A stretch of DNA of 64,000 nucleotides from Ignavibacteria bacterium (GCA_013298775.1 JAAFIV010000020.1:25322-89321); one strand, 5' to 3'; positions 1-9,732 are shown, counted from the stretch's first letter. Made by a program: numbers and translations. The notes: generated by a model from the sequence alone, not told the origin.

Positions 1-3000
1 CGCATACGACCGCCTAGCGTAGCATCAATAAATGCGTTTGTATTCGTTGGTGTATTATTTGCATTCGTAGCATTAGCAAAAAGCTCTATCCCATTATTCA
101 ATCTAATATTGCCACCACCTGCCAATGGTGACTGGCTTTGGGCATTCATTATTAACTCATTCTGAACGCTGACCGATGTTGCCATTGTGACAAGCACTGT
201 TGCAACGTTTGTCGGGCTGATGGCACCCACTGAGTTTACCGTCAAATTACGTAACTGTGCGCCAGTACCTGAACCCATACGTAGCGTCGAACCTCGCATA
301 GAAACAAATTCAAGTGAAGCATTTGCATCACCAATAATAAGATTAGATGCAGCAGATATATACCCGCTTACACCAACAGCATCACCAGCAAAGCGGAGCA
401 TATTACTGTTCAACGTCAATTGAGCAGAACCATTTAACGCTAATTGTCCTGCAAGGGGACCTGCTGTCAAACCGCGCAAACTAGCGTTTGTACCTGATGC
501 CATTGTTACACTAGCGTTTGTAATGCTTAAAGAACCAAGCATTACTGGACCATTAAATGGAGCAGCAGGCGTATTGGCAACACTTGCATCAAAGCGCAAT
601 GTTACTGGTGTGGAGTTATTATACTCAATACGTGAATCATTGAATGCTGCTGGTGTAGCATTTGTTGAACGGAACATACCAAGCGGAGATGGAGAAATAA
701 GCGGAACGTTAATGGTCATCGTACGACCATTCGTATTAGATAAATCAACCGCACCGCTCAATAAACGAACTTGACCTGTACCAATAACAGACTTGTCAGA
801 ATTAAGTGTAACAAGGTTTTCTGCGATAACTCGCTGTGGAAAGCCTTTCTCAATTTCAAGTATTGCGTTTAGGGAATTCAGTGTATTATCGCCTAATGGT
901 GCATTCAAAACACCAGGGAACTCAACATCTGTTGTAGTAATGTTACCTGTTGTAGAGTAACGCAAAATAGATGTAGAAGCCTGATAACGAACAGGACGCG
1001 TAACAGTTGATGCTAAAGGTGAAATTGTCGGCGGTGCTGTTAGAACACCTCCAAAGATTTCTAATACTCCTGTTGGTGCAACGGTAATACCATCAATAGA
1101 GCGCACTTCCAACGAATTGGCATTAAACGTTGCCAAGTGCGGCGCAGCAGAAGGAGCGGAACCAAGTCGCAAACGTCCTTGTACCAAGACACCAACATTT
1201 GTAAGGCTTGGTAGTGCTGGACCACCTATCTTTGCGTTGGTAACAGTACTCGCAAGCGTCAAGGTATCTGCTGGACTAATCGTCAGTGCTTGCACTCCGT
1301 TACCTTGAAATACATTTAAGCCAGTAGGGTTAGTAAGTGTAAGATTACGGCTAGAATTAAGCGTCACCGTACCCGCAGAACTTGGGATATTTACATACAA
1401 AGCTCCGAGCATTCGGCGATAAGGATTATTATCGGTGAATCGAAGGTTTGAAGCACCGCGACCTTGTACAAAAATTTCTGTTGCACCATCATCATTACCC
1501 CAGAATGTAGAGCCTGCTGCAACGGTAATTGGAGCATTATACGGAATATCACGGTTGTCAGCAGGATCAGCACCAAAATAGAGTTTTTGAACTACAGGGA
1601 TTTCCCAGTTACCTGAAAGTAGGTCGCCACCACCAACAAACCGAAACCCTGTTGTTGGGACAGCAGTATTATTGATGCGGAAATCTCTGTTTATACCTGT
1701 ACGGTTAACAACTATTTTTGCATCCAACTTTGCAGGATCTGGGAGAGCAGAGTTGTTTTTTACTTGATCTATTGAACTAAATTCATTCGAGACTGTTGGA
1801 GTAACAACCACACTTGCTCCTGTTGCATCAGTATATGATAATACTATGGCAGGCGTTGTTGGGGCAAGTCTGTAGAAAGGTTGAAGAGAAGGAGTAATTG
1901 CCGTACCAGCTGGGTCATCTGTACCGTACTGCAAGCGCGAATTAGCCCCTCTATCTAAACCACCACCAGCAATTTGAAGCGTTGCACCACTAGCAAAAGC
2001 AATCAGGTTGTTTGCTGCTCCCGCAAGATTACGAAACATTGACGTTGAGTTTAACTGCATTCTACCAAAAACAACAGTACGCTCTTCGCCACCTACTGTT
2101 GGTGAGGGATTCATAAAAACACTTGTACCATTCAAAGTCAAAGAAGCGTTCGTACCAATGTGCAAAGATTCCTCAAACCATCCTGGATTAGCGGCTGTCG
2201 GTGCTGTAGCAACACGCTGTACCAAATTTAATGTTTGGTTTGGCTGTGCAAGCGTAACATTGGGGTCGCTCATAGATACTGGCAAGCGAGCAATCGTCAT
2301 ACGCTGAATACCACCTGCGGGAATACCCATCGTGATATTTGCCGTGCCTTGATTGAAATATGCCCAATCATTGATGCCCGGAGGATTGGCTGACCCAGCA
2401 CCTGTATTCGGTGTTGCAGACCAGTTATTTATATCTGCCCAGTTATTGCCTGCACCAACCCAATAGATTGGAAATAAGGCATTCGTAACAATAAAACGCT
2501 CAGTTGTTGTACCGATAGCACTAGTAATTGCACCTTCTATGGTCTGCTGACCAGCAGCAAAAGCCATTGGCGTAATTGTATGCGCACCCGATTGTACGCT
2601 TACATAGGTGCTAGGAGTAGTACCAGAGGGGAAAGCACGACGCATTGTAGTGAGAGGTCGCCCGACTACTGTTGAAGATATATTATGAAAATCTAATGGA
2701 GCATTTTCTGCTGGAATACCTGCACCAGTATTTTGATTCCAACCTAGTGTCAAGTTTCCTGTATAACTTGGATTTGCAGCTATAGACCAAGTACCTTGCA
2801 CACTACGATTAAGTAAGTTAGAAGGCACAGAAACGCTGGTAATAGCAGAGGTAGCGCTGAGTGTAAACTGACGACCACCACCGCTTGTAATTGTTGCAGG
2901 CATGTACAAAGATTTAATCCCTGCTGCCGCAGTTCCTGAGAAACTTGCACCAATAGGGAACGTGTATGTTCCTGCAATACTATTCATAATGAGGTTGCCA

Positions 3001-5567
3001 CCTTGCGAAACATCAATAAAGTTACCATTAACATTAGGCGCACCGCCAATAATGGTAAATGACAACGTAAGGTTTGCGCCAGCCGCAAGCTGCAAAATAG
3101 CGTCATTTGTTAAGGATAGTTGATTCGCTATTGTTACCGGACTTCGTAGAGAAACCAAGTAATCTTGGATGCCAGCAGGAGGAGCGGCAACTGGCTCAAC
3201 ACGAAGATTGCTTAGATTTTGCCCACCAGCCACAAAACGTGGAAATGAACGAATTCTATCTGAACGAAACTCTAGATTTGAGGCAGCATCAGAGCTAATT
3301 GCACCTGTATTTGTGATAGGAATATGCCCCCCCTGACCGAGAGTGTTCCCTGGGTCAGCCAGTAATGTTCCTGAAAAGCGAAGTGTAGTGCTAACTAATT
3401 CAAGATTGCCTGTACCTGAAAGTTGCAATCTACCAGCAATATTATCTCCAACCGCCCCAAATCCAGGAACAGCTGTCCCACCTTCAATGCGCACAGTGCT
3501 ACCTGACAAACGCAAATTACCTGAGTTAGTAACACCAAAGGCATTAAAGGCGTTGAAATTACTGCTTGTAACACTTACCGTACAAGGCGTTGTAGCATTG
3601 TATAAGAAGACACCTGTACCTGTTAGCAAATCAGAACCTCCAATATGCCCACCTGCAGACGACGTAATTGGCTGATTTACAATTACACGATTGCCCCCAA
3701 CATTTAACCCACCTAGAGTTAAATTAATTGGTCCATTCAGTGTAACGGTACTATTAAAGGCTCCATAATTACCAAAAACGATTCTATCACGATCAAGTGA
3801 CGGTTGGTTATCAACTACTCGACGATTGACAATAATTTGTCCTTCCATTACTGGAGGTACTTCTTGAGGATTCACCGTACGCGGACCGGTACCAACTAGA
3901 TTGGTTTGATTTACGTCTATAAAACGCGCAATAGTCTGGTTATTAACATAGAATGTATTACCCGCACCAGAAATTTGTCCCGTAAGCGTAGAACCCCAGA
4001 ATTGCATTTCACCTGGTGTAGGAGTATTTGACACAAGAATACCAGCATCCAGACCCGTCCGAACATTACTATTCGTTAACGTTGAATTGGTTGCTAGCGC
4101 AAAAGTACCGTTTACAACAAGTTGTGTATTAGGTTGATTTGCAATTGAGCCACCACCCAGAGTAAAAGTGGGTGGCACCGTCACTGGATAAACAATTTGC
4201 CCCAACCACATCGTTTGTGCAGACGGGATAGTAATTTTGCCATTATCAATAATCAGTCCATCAGGAGCGGTAGCCGCAGCAATTTGTACATTGCTATTTA
4301 CGGTAAGATTCAATGAATTGATATTATTTCTTAAACCTGTAATAACGCCCCAATTTGTTACAGTAGCAGCCGGAATAGCATCCGTCGTAAAAGCAATGTC
4401 AGATGTTGTAGGAGCTAATGATGTAAACGGCGTTGGCGGCGTACCTAATTCTTGGTAAACAAGACGGATAGCCGTAGCGACAGTCGGCGGAAGTGGTGTG
4501 CCAATACGTCCACTAAGCATTCGACTTGCAGTCATATTGATTGTAGTACCATTCGGAACGGTAAGTACAGCAATACCACCATTACCACGTATCTCAAGCG
4601 TACCGCCAATATCGTATGTGCCAGCAGTTAAAGTATTCGTAGCACCAAAAGGACGATTAAGAACGAGATTACCCAGCTGAGTAGTAATTGGTGGAACACC
4701 AGCAGCAGGAATCGTAAAAGCCGTTGTACCAGACATATTAAATTCAAGCGTACCGCGATTACCAGTCATTGCATATTCCAATGCAGCTAAAGCGGCAGTA
4801 CTGGCAGCATTCAATGAACGAATAGAGAGTACGCCACCTTCTTGAATACGAAAAGCAGCACCAGAGATATTATCAATAATACCTTCTTGTCCAACTGTTG
4901 CGTCATTATCTCCAGCAGCGATTGTTCCAAAGATACTAGCCCCTTGAGGAGCAGCACCAGGATTAGCCTGTACACGGACTTGACTAAATCTACCGACTAC
5001 TAATACGCCGGTAGGCTGAACGAGTAGTGGCGGAGTATTATCACCTGCAATACCGGCTATGCTCAGAATTGCATTTCCAGTCATATTCGGACGTTGGAAT
5101 CTAATGCTACTACCCGCCTGCACAACAAGACGACCGACCGTTGTATTTGTCTGCAAGTCAATATCACCGCGATTACCGTTAATAATTGCAATATCACTCG
5201 TTCCAGGCACACCTGCACCACCTGGTCCGCCTGCAGTGAGTGACCAGTTAGCCATATTGTTCCATACACCAGGACTGCTACCAATATAATAATACGTCGC
5301 CGCCTGTGCCATATTCAGCACAGCAAAAAGAGCAATAAAAAACGCCACTACGTGCGGCATCATACCTTCGCCACGAGTAGCTTTGCGAAGAGCGTCCATA
5401 CTGCGGGCGAAGAGCGTTGCGCGACGCTGCGCTATGGCAGTCGTCGTGGCTCCTTGCACCATTGGTGCTAGCAGTACGGTTCGTTCTCCGCGTGTCTCTT
5501 CCAGAGGGTGCAGAACTACGCCGCGAACGGGCGTTTTCTGCGGAAGAGAAGTGTGTAGAGAGTTCAT
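1..5567 (-). CDS. giant secreted adhesin-like surface protein (partial, C-terminus outside window)
   Basis: I read the minus strand from the ATG at 5567 to position 3 in one frame and met no stop, giving at least 1855 codons. The ORF track omits it, presumably because no stop lies in the window. The N-terminus has about 68 residues with Arg/Lys, then a hydrophobic signal-like stretch (VVAFFIALFAVLNMAQA) and the mature start ATYYYIG. A GGAG box precedes ATG 5567; the ATG pair at 5363/5360 is an alternative start. The mature part is rich in Asn, Thr, Ser, Gly and Ala, with beta-type periodicity. Trp-rich modules recur: VWNNMANWS near residue 75, WVGAGNNWADINNWS near residue 1030 and a shorter GNWE module near 1305. 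Such modules are common in Bacteroidota T9SS cargo. The expected C-terminal sorting domain is outside the window. An adhesin role is inferred from composition and size. Confidence 0.85.
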   Translation of the reverse strand, partial: MNSLHTSLPQKTPVRGVVLHPLEETRGERTVLLAPMVQGATTTAIAQRRATLFARSMDALRKATRGEGMMPHVVAFFIALFAVLNMAQAATYYYIGSSPGVWNNMANWSLTAGGPGGAGVPGTSDIAIINGNRGDIDLQTNTTVGRLVVQAGSSIRFQRPNMTGNAILSIAGIAGDNTPPLLVQPTGVLVVGRFSQVRVQANPGAAPQGASIFGTIAAGDNDATVGQEGIIDNISGAAFRIQEGGVLSIRSLNAASTAALAALEYAMTGNRGTLEFNMSGTTAFTIPAAGVPPITTQLGNLVLNRPFGATNTLTAGTYDIGGTLEIRGNGGIAVLTVPNGTTINMTASRMLSGRIGTPLPPTVATAIRLVYQELGTPPTPFTSLAPTTSDIAFTTDAIPAATVTNWGVITGLRNNINSLNLTVNSNVQIAAATAPDGLIIDNGKITIPSAQTMWLGQIVYPVTVPPTFTLGGGSIANQPNTQLVVNGTFALATNSTLTNSNVRTGLDAGILVSNTPTPGEMQFWGSTLTGQISGAGNTFYVNNQTIARFIDVNQTNLVGTGPRTVNPQEVPPVMEGQIIVNRRVVDNQPSLDRDRIVFGNYGAFNSTVTLNGPINLTLGGLNVGGNRVIVNQPITSSAGGHIGGSDLLTGTGVFLYNATTPCTVSVTSSNFNAFNAFGVTNSGNLRLSGSTVRIEGGTAVPGFGAVGDNIAGRLQLSGTGNLELVSTTLRFSGTLLADPGNTLGQGGHIPITNTGAISSDAASNLEFRSDRIRSFPRFVAGGQNLSNLRVEPVAAPPAGIQDYLVSLRSPVTIANQLSLTNDAILQLAAGANLTLSFTIIGGAPNVNGNFIDVSQGGNLIMNSIAGTYTFPIGASFSGTAAAGIKSLYMPATITSGGGRQFTLSATSAITSVSVPSNLLNRSVQGTWSIAANPSYTGNLTLGWNQNTGAGIPAENAPLDFHNISSTVVGRPLTTMRRAFPSGTTPSTYVSVQSGAHTITPMAFAAGQQTIEGAITSAIGTTTERFIVTNALFPIYWVGAGNNWADINNWSATPNTGAGSANPPGINDWAYFNQGTANITMGIPAGGIQRMTIARLPVSMSDPNVTLAQPNQTLNLVQRVATAPTAANPGWFEESLHIGTNASLTLNGTSVFMNPSPTVGGEERTVVFGRMQLNSTSMFRNLAGAANNLIAFASGATLQIAGGGLDRGANSRLQYGTDDPAGTAITPSLQPFYRLAPTTPAIVLSYTDATGASVVVTPTVSNEFSSIDQVKNNSALPDPAKLDAKIVVNRTGINRDFRINNTAVPTTGFRFVGGGDLLSGNWEIPVVQKLYFGADPADNRDIPYNAPITVAAGSTFWGNDDGATEIFVQGRGASNLRFTDNNPYRRMLGALYVNIPSSAGTVTLNSSRNLTLTNPTGLNVFQGNGVQALTISPADTLTLASTVTNAKIGGPALPSLTNVGVLVQGRLRLGSAPSAAPHLATFNANSLEVRSIDGITVAPTGVLEIFGGVLTAPPTISPLASTVTRPVRYQASTSILRYSTTGNITTTDVEFPGVLNAPLGDNTLNSLNAILEIEKGFPQRVIAENLVTLNSDKSVIGTGQVRLLSGAVDLSNTNGRTMTINVPLISPSPLGMFRSTNATPAAFNDSRIEYNNSTPVTLRFDASVANTPAAPFNGPVMLGSLSITNASVTMASGTNASLRGLTAGPLAGQLALNGSAQLTLNSNMLRFAGDAVGVSGYISAASNLIIGDANASLEFVSMRGSTLRMGSGTGAQLRNLTVNSVGAISPTNVATVLVTMATSVSVQNELIMNAQSQSPLAGGGNIRLNNGIELFANATNANNTPTNTNAFIDATLGGRM

Positions 5568-5618
5568 AAACCTATCTCCAAAAACAAATAAGTGTGTGAA
5601 TTAAAAAGAGGGAGTTTA

Positions 5619-5690
5619 CTGAGGGATGAAATCTGAAATATGAAGTTTTTTGAGGATTGTTTAGCCCTCAGATTTCAATCTTCATATTTT
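5619..5690. repeat. dispersed repeat family G, copy 1
   Basis: An arm CTGAGGGATGAAATCTGAA is followed by an inverted arm CCCTCAGATTTCAATCTTC, forming an imperfect hairpin. Related arms occur near 24.98, 52.58, 53.09 and 57.28 kb. The remainder of 5568-6125 shows no convincing gene: the 110-aa minus-strand ORF at 5668-6000 overlaps this repeat and resembles nothing I know. This stretch should hold the promoters of the divergent giant gene and antitoxin gene. Confidence 0.6.
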
Positions 5691-6125
5691 TCTTTAAGTG
5701 TTCCCGATACAAACAAGTATTTTGAATGACTTGACAACGAAGCAAAAATAGCATTTTTCGGAAAATGTGAAAGCATTTTAGAAGCATATTCACAAAATTT
5801 TCCACAAGTGCTTTATTTTCGGACATCTTCATTTCGTCATTTGTCTGGGGCAAGACTGCATTTGTCCCATTTCTAGGCATTTGGCAGTATTTTTTGACCC
5901 ACGAAGAGTAAATGCAAATTTTATGCCGAATTTCTAGGCTTATGTAAAGTGTTTTCTTGTTATCGAAGTCTCTTTTGCTTTTTGCTACAAAGAAGCACAA
6001 AAGCGTAAAGAAATCAGGAGTGGTAGAGAATCTTCTGTAAAACTCCTCGAAAAATTTAGTAATTTTGAAGCAGAACAGTACGTAGCAGATGTAGTCTCTC
6101 CCTCACCGCTATCCCAAAACGAAGC

Positions 6126-6386
6126 ATGATTACAACCGAACCTTCTCTTTCAGCCTCTTTGCCTCTCAGTAATGTTCAACGTGAGCTACTCACGCTCTTT
6201 GCGCAGAACATCCCAGAGCGGCACCTGCAAGAGCTAAAATCCGTCATTGCTCGTTTTCTCATGGAACGTGCTATTGAGGAAGCAAGCGCGGTCTGGGACG
6301 AACGCGGCTACTCCGACGAACAGCTTATTGCGGAAGCCCGCTCAGGAATGACCCGTGCTGAAATGGTACGGCATCAAGCATCATAA
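6126..6386 (+). CDS. antitoxin-like protein of a PIN module
   Basis: An 86-residue acidic protein lying 11 bp upstream of a PIN-domain gene. Residues 15-55 look helical (NVQRELLTLFAQNIPERHLQ, then a conserved-looking IARFLMERAIEEAS), and the C-terminal third (DEQLIAEARSGMTRAEM) resembles the toxin-binding tail of small antitoxins. The role is inferred mostly from position: a small acidic protein immediately before a PIN ribonuclease is the usual antitoxin-toxin order. No DNA-binding fold could be assigned with certainty. Confidence 0.6.
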   Translation: MITTEPSLSASLPLSNVQRELLTLFAQNIPERHLQELKSVIARFLMERAIEEASAVWDERGYSDEQLIAEARSGMTRAEMVRHQAS

Positions 6387-6397
6387 CAACAAGCACC

Positions 6398-6826
6398 ATG
6401 AAACATTTGGTTCTTGATACGAATGTCCTTGTTATCATCCTTTCAAAACGTTCTGCATACCATTGGTTATTGCAAGATGTCCTGAATGGCGCATATCACC
6501 TATCGCTCACAACAGAAATTTTGTTGGAATACGAGGAGGTACTTTCCGCAAAGTATCATCGCTCCATTGCTCAAACATTTATTGCAAGTCTGGTAGATTT
6601 ACCGAATGTTCACCTCATTAACATTTATTTTCGCTGGAATTTAATAACGATTGACCCCGATGATAATAAGTTTGTTGATTGTGCAATCGCCGCAGGTGCT
6701 GATGTTCTCATCACCGAAGATGGTCATTTCGATGTTCTGAAAAAACTTTCTTTTCCTATAATGCCCGTTGCTTCTTTGGAAGAATTTAGCATGGATAAAG
6801 AAAGCGAGACCCTCACAAAGAAGTGA
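6398..6826 (+). CDS. PIN-domain ribonuclease toxin (VapC-like)
   Basis: A 142-aa protein of usual length for the PIN family whose N-terminus has the first catalytic Asp (VLDTNVLV). The middle has the conserved Glu region (LLEYEEVL) and the C-terminal half carries DPDDNKFVDCAIAAGAD followed by LITEDGHFD, the remaining acidic metal ligands. PIN toxins of this kind cleave RNA with Mg2+ and are neutralised by the partner encoded just upstream. The last codons and the TGA stop lie inside a dispersed hairpin repeat (6804-6835), so the C-terminal tail ESETLTKK may have been altered by that repeat. Confidence 0.85.
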   Translation: MKHLVLDTNVLVIILSKRSAYHWLLQDVLNGAYHLSLTTEILLEYEEVLSAKYHRSIAQTFIASLVDLPNVHLINIYFRWNLITIDPDDNKFVDCAIAAGADVLITEDGHFDVLKKLSFPIMPVASLEEFSMDKESETLTKK

Positions 6827-6835
6827 GAGCCTCGC
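6804..6835. repeat. dispersed hairpin family C, copy 1
   Basis: Arms GCGAGACCCTCAC and GTGAGAGCCTCGC flank a short loop. In plus-strand RNA two A/C clashes break the stem; in minus-strand RNA the same positions become G-U pairs. The repeat overlaps the end of the PIN gene and carries its stop codon. Confidence 0.75.
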
Positions 6836-6855
6836 CAAAGACGAACAAAAACGCC

Positions 6856-6899
6856 AAAAGCCGCTTCCCAACGCACGTTTGCGTTGGAAAGCGGCTTTT
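6856..6899. terminator. strong bidirectional terminator-like hairpin
   Basis: A near-perfect 20-bp stem (AAAAGCCGCTTCCCAACGCA and its inverted copy) with a 4-nt loop, flanked by A and T runs on both sides. It lies between the convergent PIN gene (+) and the 94-aa gene (-), where a shared intrinsic terminator is expected. Confidence 0.75.
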
Positions 6900-6916
6900 G
6901 TGTGAAATAACATTAA

Positions 6917-6955
6917 CGGGAAACTTGCTCTACCGCGAAGAAGCGGCAGGACGGG
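6917..6955. repeat. dispersed hairpin family E, copy 1
   Basis: The core is a CTACCGC-GAAGAA-GCGG hairpin flanked by CGGGAAAC and GACGGG. An inverted copy lies at 13113-13150. Its six-base loop is like that of family C. Confidence 0.6.
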
Positions 6956-6970
6956 AAGAGCGACGGAGCG

Positions 6971-7255
6971 TTAGTTCTCAAACGGCAAAAGCTCTGGATG
7001 TGCTGCCAGCATAGCATTGATTTCCTCCAAAATGCGCTGAATCGCTTGGATGCGTTCTTGCGCAAGGAGATTGTTGTAGCGGCGAATCATGCTGAGGGCG
7101 AGTGCGCCTGTTGCAAGGTCGGAACGAGAGAGACGTTCACGGTTGTGCAATTTCACCAAAATATCTTTCATTTCGTGCTGAAGCCATTCTCCAGCTGCGG
7201 AGCTAGGCTTGTAGAGTGTTGTTGGGGCTGGGGAGGTCATAGAGAGTGTACGCAT
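6971..7255 (-). CDS. hypothetical 94-aa protein
   Basis: I start at the second Met of the 110-aa ORF (MRTLSMTSPAP) because the preceding residues look like untranslated leader; a further Met six codons on is also possible. The protein looks soluble and mostly helical after residue 30, with repeated Leu, Glu and Arg (LLAQERIQAIQRILEEINAM). I do not recognise the family. It converges on the PIN gene across two hairpins, and 400 bp separate it from the next plus-strand gene. Coding status rests on its length and regular composition only. Confidence 0.5.
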   Translation of the reverse strand: MRTLSMTSPAPTTLYKPSSAAGEWLQHEMKDILVKLHNRERLSRSDLATGALALSMIRRYNNLLAQERIQAIQRILEEINAMLAAHPELLPFEN

Positions 7256-7653
7256 GGGAGTAAAGAATAAAGTATTGCAAGAAAAGGAGTTATGGTAAAA
7301 CAAAGGAGCAATACGGCATCATGTTCGAGAATAACGGTTACAAAATATTTTTTAGGAGATTTTTATCGTCGAAACAATTCACTTTTTGACGAACATCTAC
7401 TACAAAGATACAGATTTTTCACAAACTGTGGTAGTATCTGAAAGTAATAATCTTGTATGGCTAAAAGTCATAGATGCGGCTGAAAAGCGTTTTCCAGATG
7501 GCATAGCTATGGCATGGCTTTTGAAGCTCTGTTCTTGGAATACACACATTCACTACACACGTTCACCAGATTCGGCGGTGTTTTATGTTGATACACTCTG
7601 CAAATGTTATCTCGAAAGTGTCTCATTTTGTGAAGACTTTTGAAAAACACGTC
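7256..7653. other. intergenic region, no supported gene
   Basis: The stretch separates two divergent genes. A TTG-initiated 85-aa ORF (7386-7643) is open, but it is Cys/Trp-rich in an unstructured way, overlaps the leader of the NlpC gene in another frame and matches no family I know. I treat the region as promoter DNA for both sides. Confidence 0.4.
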
Positions 7654-8253
7654 ATGGATGACGTTTCGTTGTCCGCACTACAAACATATCTGCGTGGAAT
7701 GCTGATTCTAAGCCTTATTGCGGGGATGTCGTCGTGTCAAAGTAGTATTCGTTTTAGTTCGCGTTCCTCCGTGAAGGAGGTGGAGCAAATACCTTCTAAA
7801 CAGTATTCTTCCAAAAGCCGTGCCAATTCTACCAACGTACCACTCTCGCCCGAACATCTCAGTCCCGCACAGGAACGCCTCCTCAGCACTGCTGAACGCT
7901 GGCTCGGCACACCCTACCGCTACGGTGCAGCAAGCCGCGCAGGGACGGACTGCTCTGGCTTTGCGATGCGGCTTTTTGAAGAAGCGGGTATTGGCACGCT
8001 TCCACGCAGCACCAAAGACCAATGGACACTCGGCAACACCACTCCTATTGACCGCGAAGAGCTTCGCACAGGCGATTTACTCTTTTTTAATACCAATGGC
8101 GTTGGCGTGTCGCATGTCGGCGTATATGCCGGACAAGACAGTATTTTCCACGCTTCCAGCACATATGGCGTAGTCAAACAATCATTTTCTTCGACCTATC
8201 TCACGCGAGCATTCATGGGTGCGCGGCGCGTGTTGTCGTTACAAGCAGATTAA
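7654..8253 (+). CDS. NlpC/P60 cell-wall peptidase lipoprotein
   Basis: A 199-aa protein starting at the ATG after the ORF-track start; this puts a signal peptide at the N-terminus with a lipobox-like ending (AGMSSC). A Ser-rich linker follows, then an NlpC/P60 domain from about residue 75. The catalytic Cys is in GTDCSGF, the first His in SHVGVYAG and the second polar residue in FHASS. Enzymes of this family cut D-Glu-meso-DAP bonds in peptidoglycan stem peptides. Here it would act in the periplasm, anchored to a membrane. A glycosyltransferase gene follows after 25 bp and may be co-transcribed. Confidence 0.88.
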   Translation: MDDVSLSALQTYLRGMLILSLIAGMSSCQSSIRFSSRSSVKEVEQIPSKQYSSKSRANSTNVPLSPEHLSPAQERLLSTAERWLGTPYRYGAASRAGTDCSGFAMRLFEEAGIGTLPRSTKDQWTLGNTTPIDREELRTGDLLFFNTNGVGVSHVGVYAGQDSIFHASSTYGVVKQSFSSTYLTRAFMGARRVLSLQAD

Positions 8254-8278
8254 AAAACTCCCTCTTGATACCCAACCT

Positions 8279-9571
8279 ATGAACATTGCCCTTCTTCACA
8301 ATTACTATCAGCAGCGCGGCGGCGAAGACAGCGTTTTCGAGGCAGAAATGCGTGCTTTGCAGGAACGTGGTCATCACGTTGTGCCGTACATTGTGCATAA
8401 CGACGAGGTGCAGAGCTACTCGGCAGCGCAACTTGCTGTCGCCACGGTGTACAATCGAAAAAGCTACACCGCGCTTCGGAGCTTGTTTGCGGCGGAGAAC
8501 ATAGATATTGTGCATTGCCACAACACCTTGCCGTTGTTGTCGCCGTCGGCATATTTTGCAGCTCAAGCAATGAACATTCCCGTCGTCCAGACCCTGCATA
8601 ATTACCGGCTTCTCTGCCCAAACGCGCTTTTTTTTCGTGGTGGTGTGGTGTGCGAGGATTGCGCTGGGAAATTTTTCGCCTTTCCCGCCGTGCAGCATAA
8701 ATGCTATCGTGGAAGCCGCACCGCTTCACTGGCTGTGGCGGGAACAACAGCACTGCACCGCGCCTTGGGAACATACTCGCACCGCGTAACACGCTACATT
8801 GCGCTCACAGAATTTGCCAAAGCGAAATTCATTGCAAGCGGCATGAATGCTGGACAAATCGTGGTAAAACCGAATTTTGCGGAAATTTCTCAAGCACCAC
8901 ATTTGGGCGAAGCATTTTTTGACAATACTTCCAGTGCAAGCAATGACGAGGCTTTGAAGCAAATTCGTACACACCTCGCGGAATTTGGCTCCGAGTACGC
9001 CGTGTACTTGGGACGATTGTCGCCAGAGAAAGGAATTATGCGGGCGTTGGAGGTTTGGCGGGAATTAGCGAGGTCGCATCCCGCGTGTAGGCTGGTTGTG
9101 ATTGGAAGCGGTCCATTGGAGGAAACCGCGAAAGACTTCTGCCGCGCCAACAACCTCCATTCCGTGCGCTTTGTGGGACAAAAAGCTCCCGACGATGCAC
9201 TCAGCATCCTCCGTGCCGCACGATTCCTCATTTTTCCGTCGCAATTATACGAAACCTTTGGTAAGGCAATCGTGGAAAGTTACGCCTGTGGAACGCCCGT
9301 TGTGGCTTCGGGACTGGGCGCAATGGCTGAAATTGTGCGGCACGGCGAAACGGGCTTTTCCGTGCGTCCCTACGACGACGTGCAAGAATTTGTGCGCTGC
9401 GCTGCCGCGTTACTCAATCTTCCTGCGGCAGAATACCTCGCTATGCGCCGCCGCGCTGTTGCCGAATACGAGCAACATTACACCAAAGACGTAAATATGC
9501 AGCGTTTGGAGGAAATCTACGCGGACGCGCTTCGTGCCACCGAACAACGCTTACCTGCAAAGAAAAGCTAG
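8279..9571 (+). CDS. glycosyltransferase family 4
   Basis: A 430-aa GT-B enzyme. The start MNIALLHNYY is chosen because it gives the first Rossmann strand; the upstream 20 codons overlap the NlpC gene. The N-terminal half has an acceptor-side segment with Cys residues (LLCPNALFFRGGVVCEDC). The C-terminal donor domain shows YLGRLSPEKGI, then FVGQKAP and the nucleotide-sugar motif ETFGKAIVESYACGTPVV, with the second Glu of the EX7E pattern. GT4 enzymes build exopolysaccharide or LPS glycans; the sugar cannot be told from sequence. Confidence 0.9.
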   Translation: MNIALLHNYYQQRGGEDSVFEAEMRALQERGHHVVPYIVHNDEVQSYSAAQLAVATVYNRKSYTALRSLFAAENIDIVHCHNTLPLLSPSAYFAAQAMNIPVVQTLHNYRLLCPNALFFRGGVVCEDCAGKFFAFPAVQHKCYRGSRTASLAVAGTTALHRALGTYSHRVTRYIALTEFAKAKFIASGMNAGQIVVKPNFAEISQAPHLGEAFFDNTSSASNDEALKQIRTHLAEFGSEYAVYLGRLSPEKGIMRALEVWRELARSHPACRLVVIGSGPLEETAKDFCRANNLHSVRFVGQKAPDDALSILRAARFLIFPSQLYETFGKAIVESYACGTPVVASGLGAMAEIVRHGETGFSVRPYDDVQEFVRCAAALLNLPAAEYLAMRRRAVAEYEQHYTKDVNMQRLEEIYADALRATEQRLPAKKS

Positions 9572-9592
9572 TGCCGTTCTCCAAAGATTTTG

Positions 9593-9600
9593 TATTTTTG
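9593..9600 (+). promoter_or_regulatory. Bacteroidota-type -7 box upstream of yicC
   Basis: TATTTTTG followed by CAG fits the TAnnTTTG consensus of the Bacteroidota housekeeping sigma factor. No clear -33 TTTG is seen. It lies about 210 bp before yicC, with palindrome A1a in between. Confidence 0.4.
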
Positions 9601-9656
9601 CAGCGTATTTTGCTTGATTACGCCTTCCTTTTTGTATTCCACAGAAACAATGATAC

Positions 9657-9732
9657 GTGGCACAGACATTCTTGTCTGTGAGTGTTGGCGGGGGCTTCAG
9701 CTGGACAACACAGACAAGAATGTCTGTGCCAC
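9657..9732. repeat. nested palindrome family A1, copy 1
   Basis: Two 24-bp inverted arms (GTGGCACAGACATTCTTGTC...) are separated by about 28 bp. Each arm is itself a perfect 8-bp palindrome around TTCT. Other copies: 10876-10951 and 50272-50347. Confidence 0.85.

Noticed and set aside
187-5604. About 20 short ORFs on both strands in the first 5.5 kb of the track
   Set aside because: They are shadows of the giant minus-strand frame, which is open throughout.
5668-6000. 110-aa minus-strand ORF
   Set aside because: Overlaps repeat G1, no signal, motif or ribosome binding site, unusual Lys/Cys mixture.
7386-7643. 85-aa TTG-started ORF
   Set aside because: No recognisable pattern, overlaps the leader of the NlpC gene; more likely promoter DNA.
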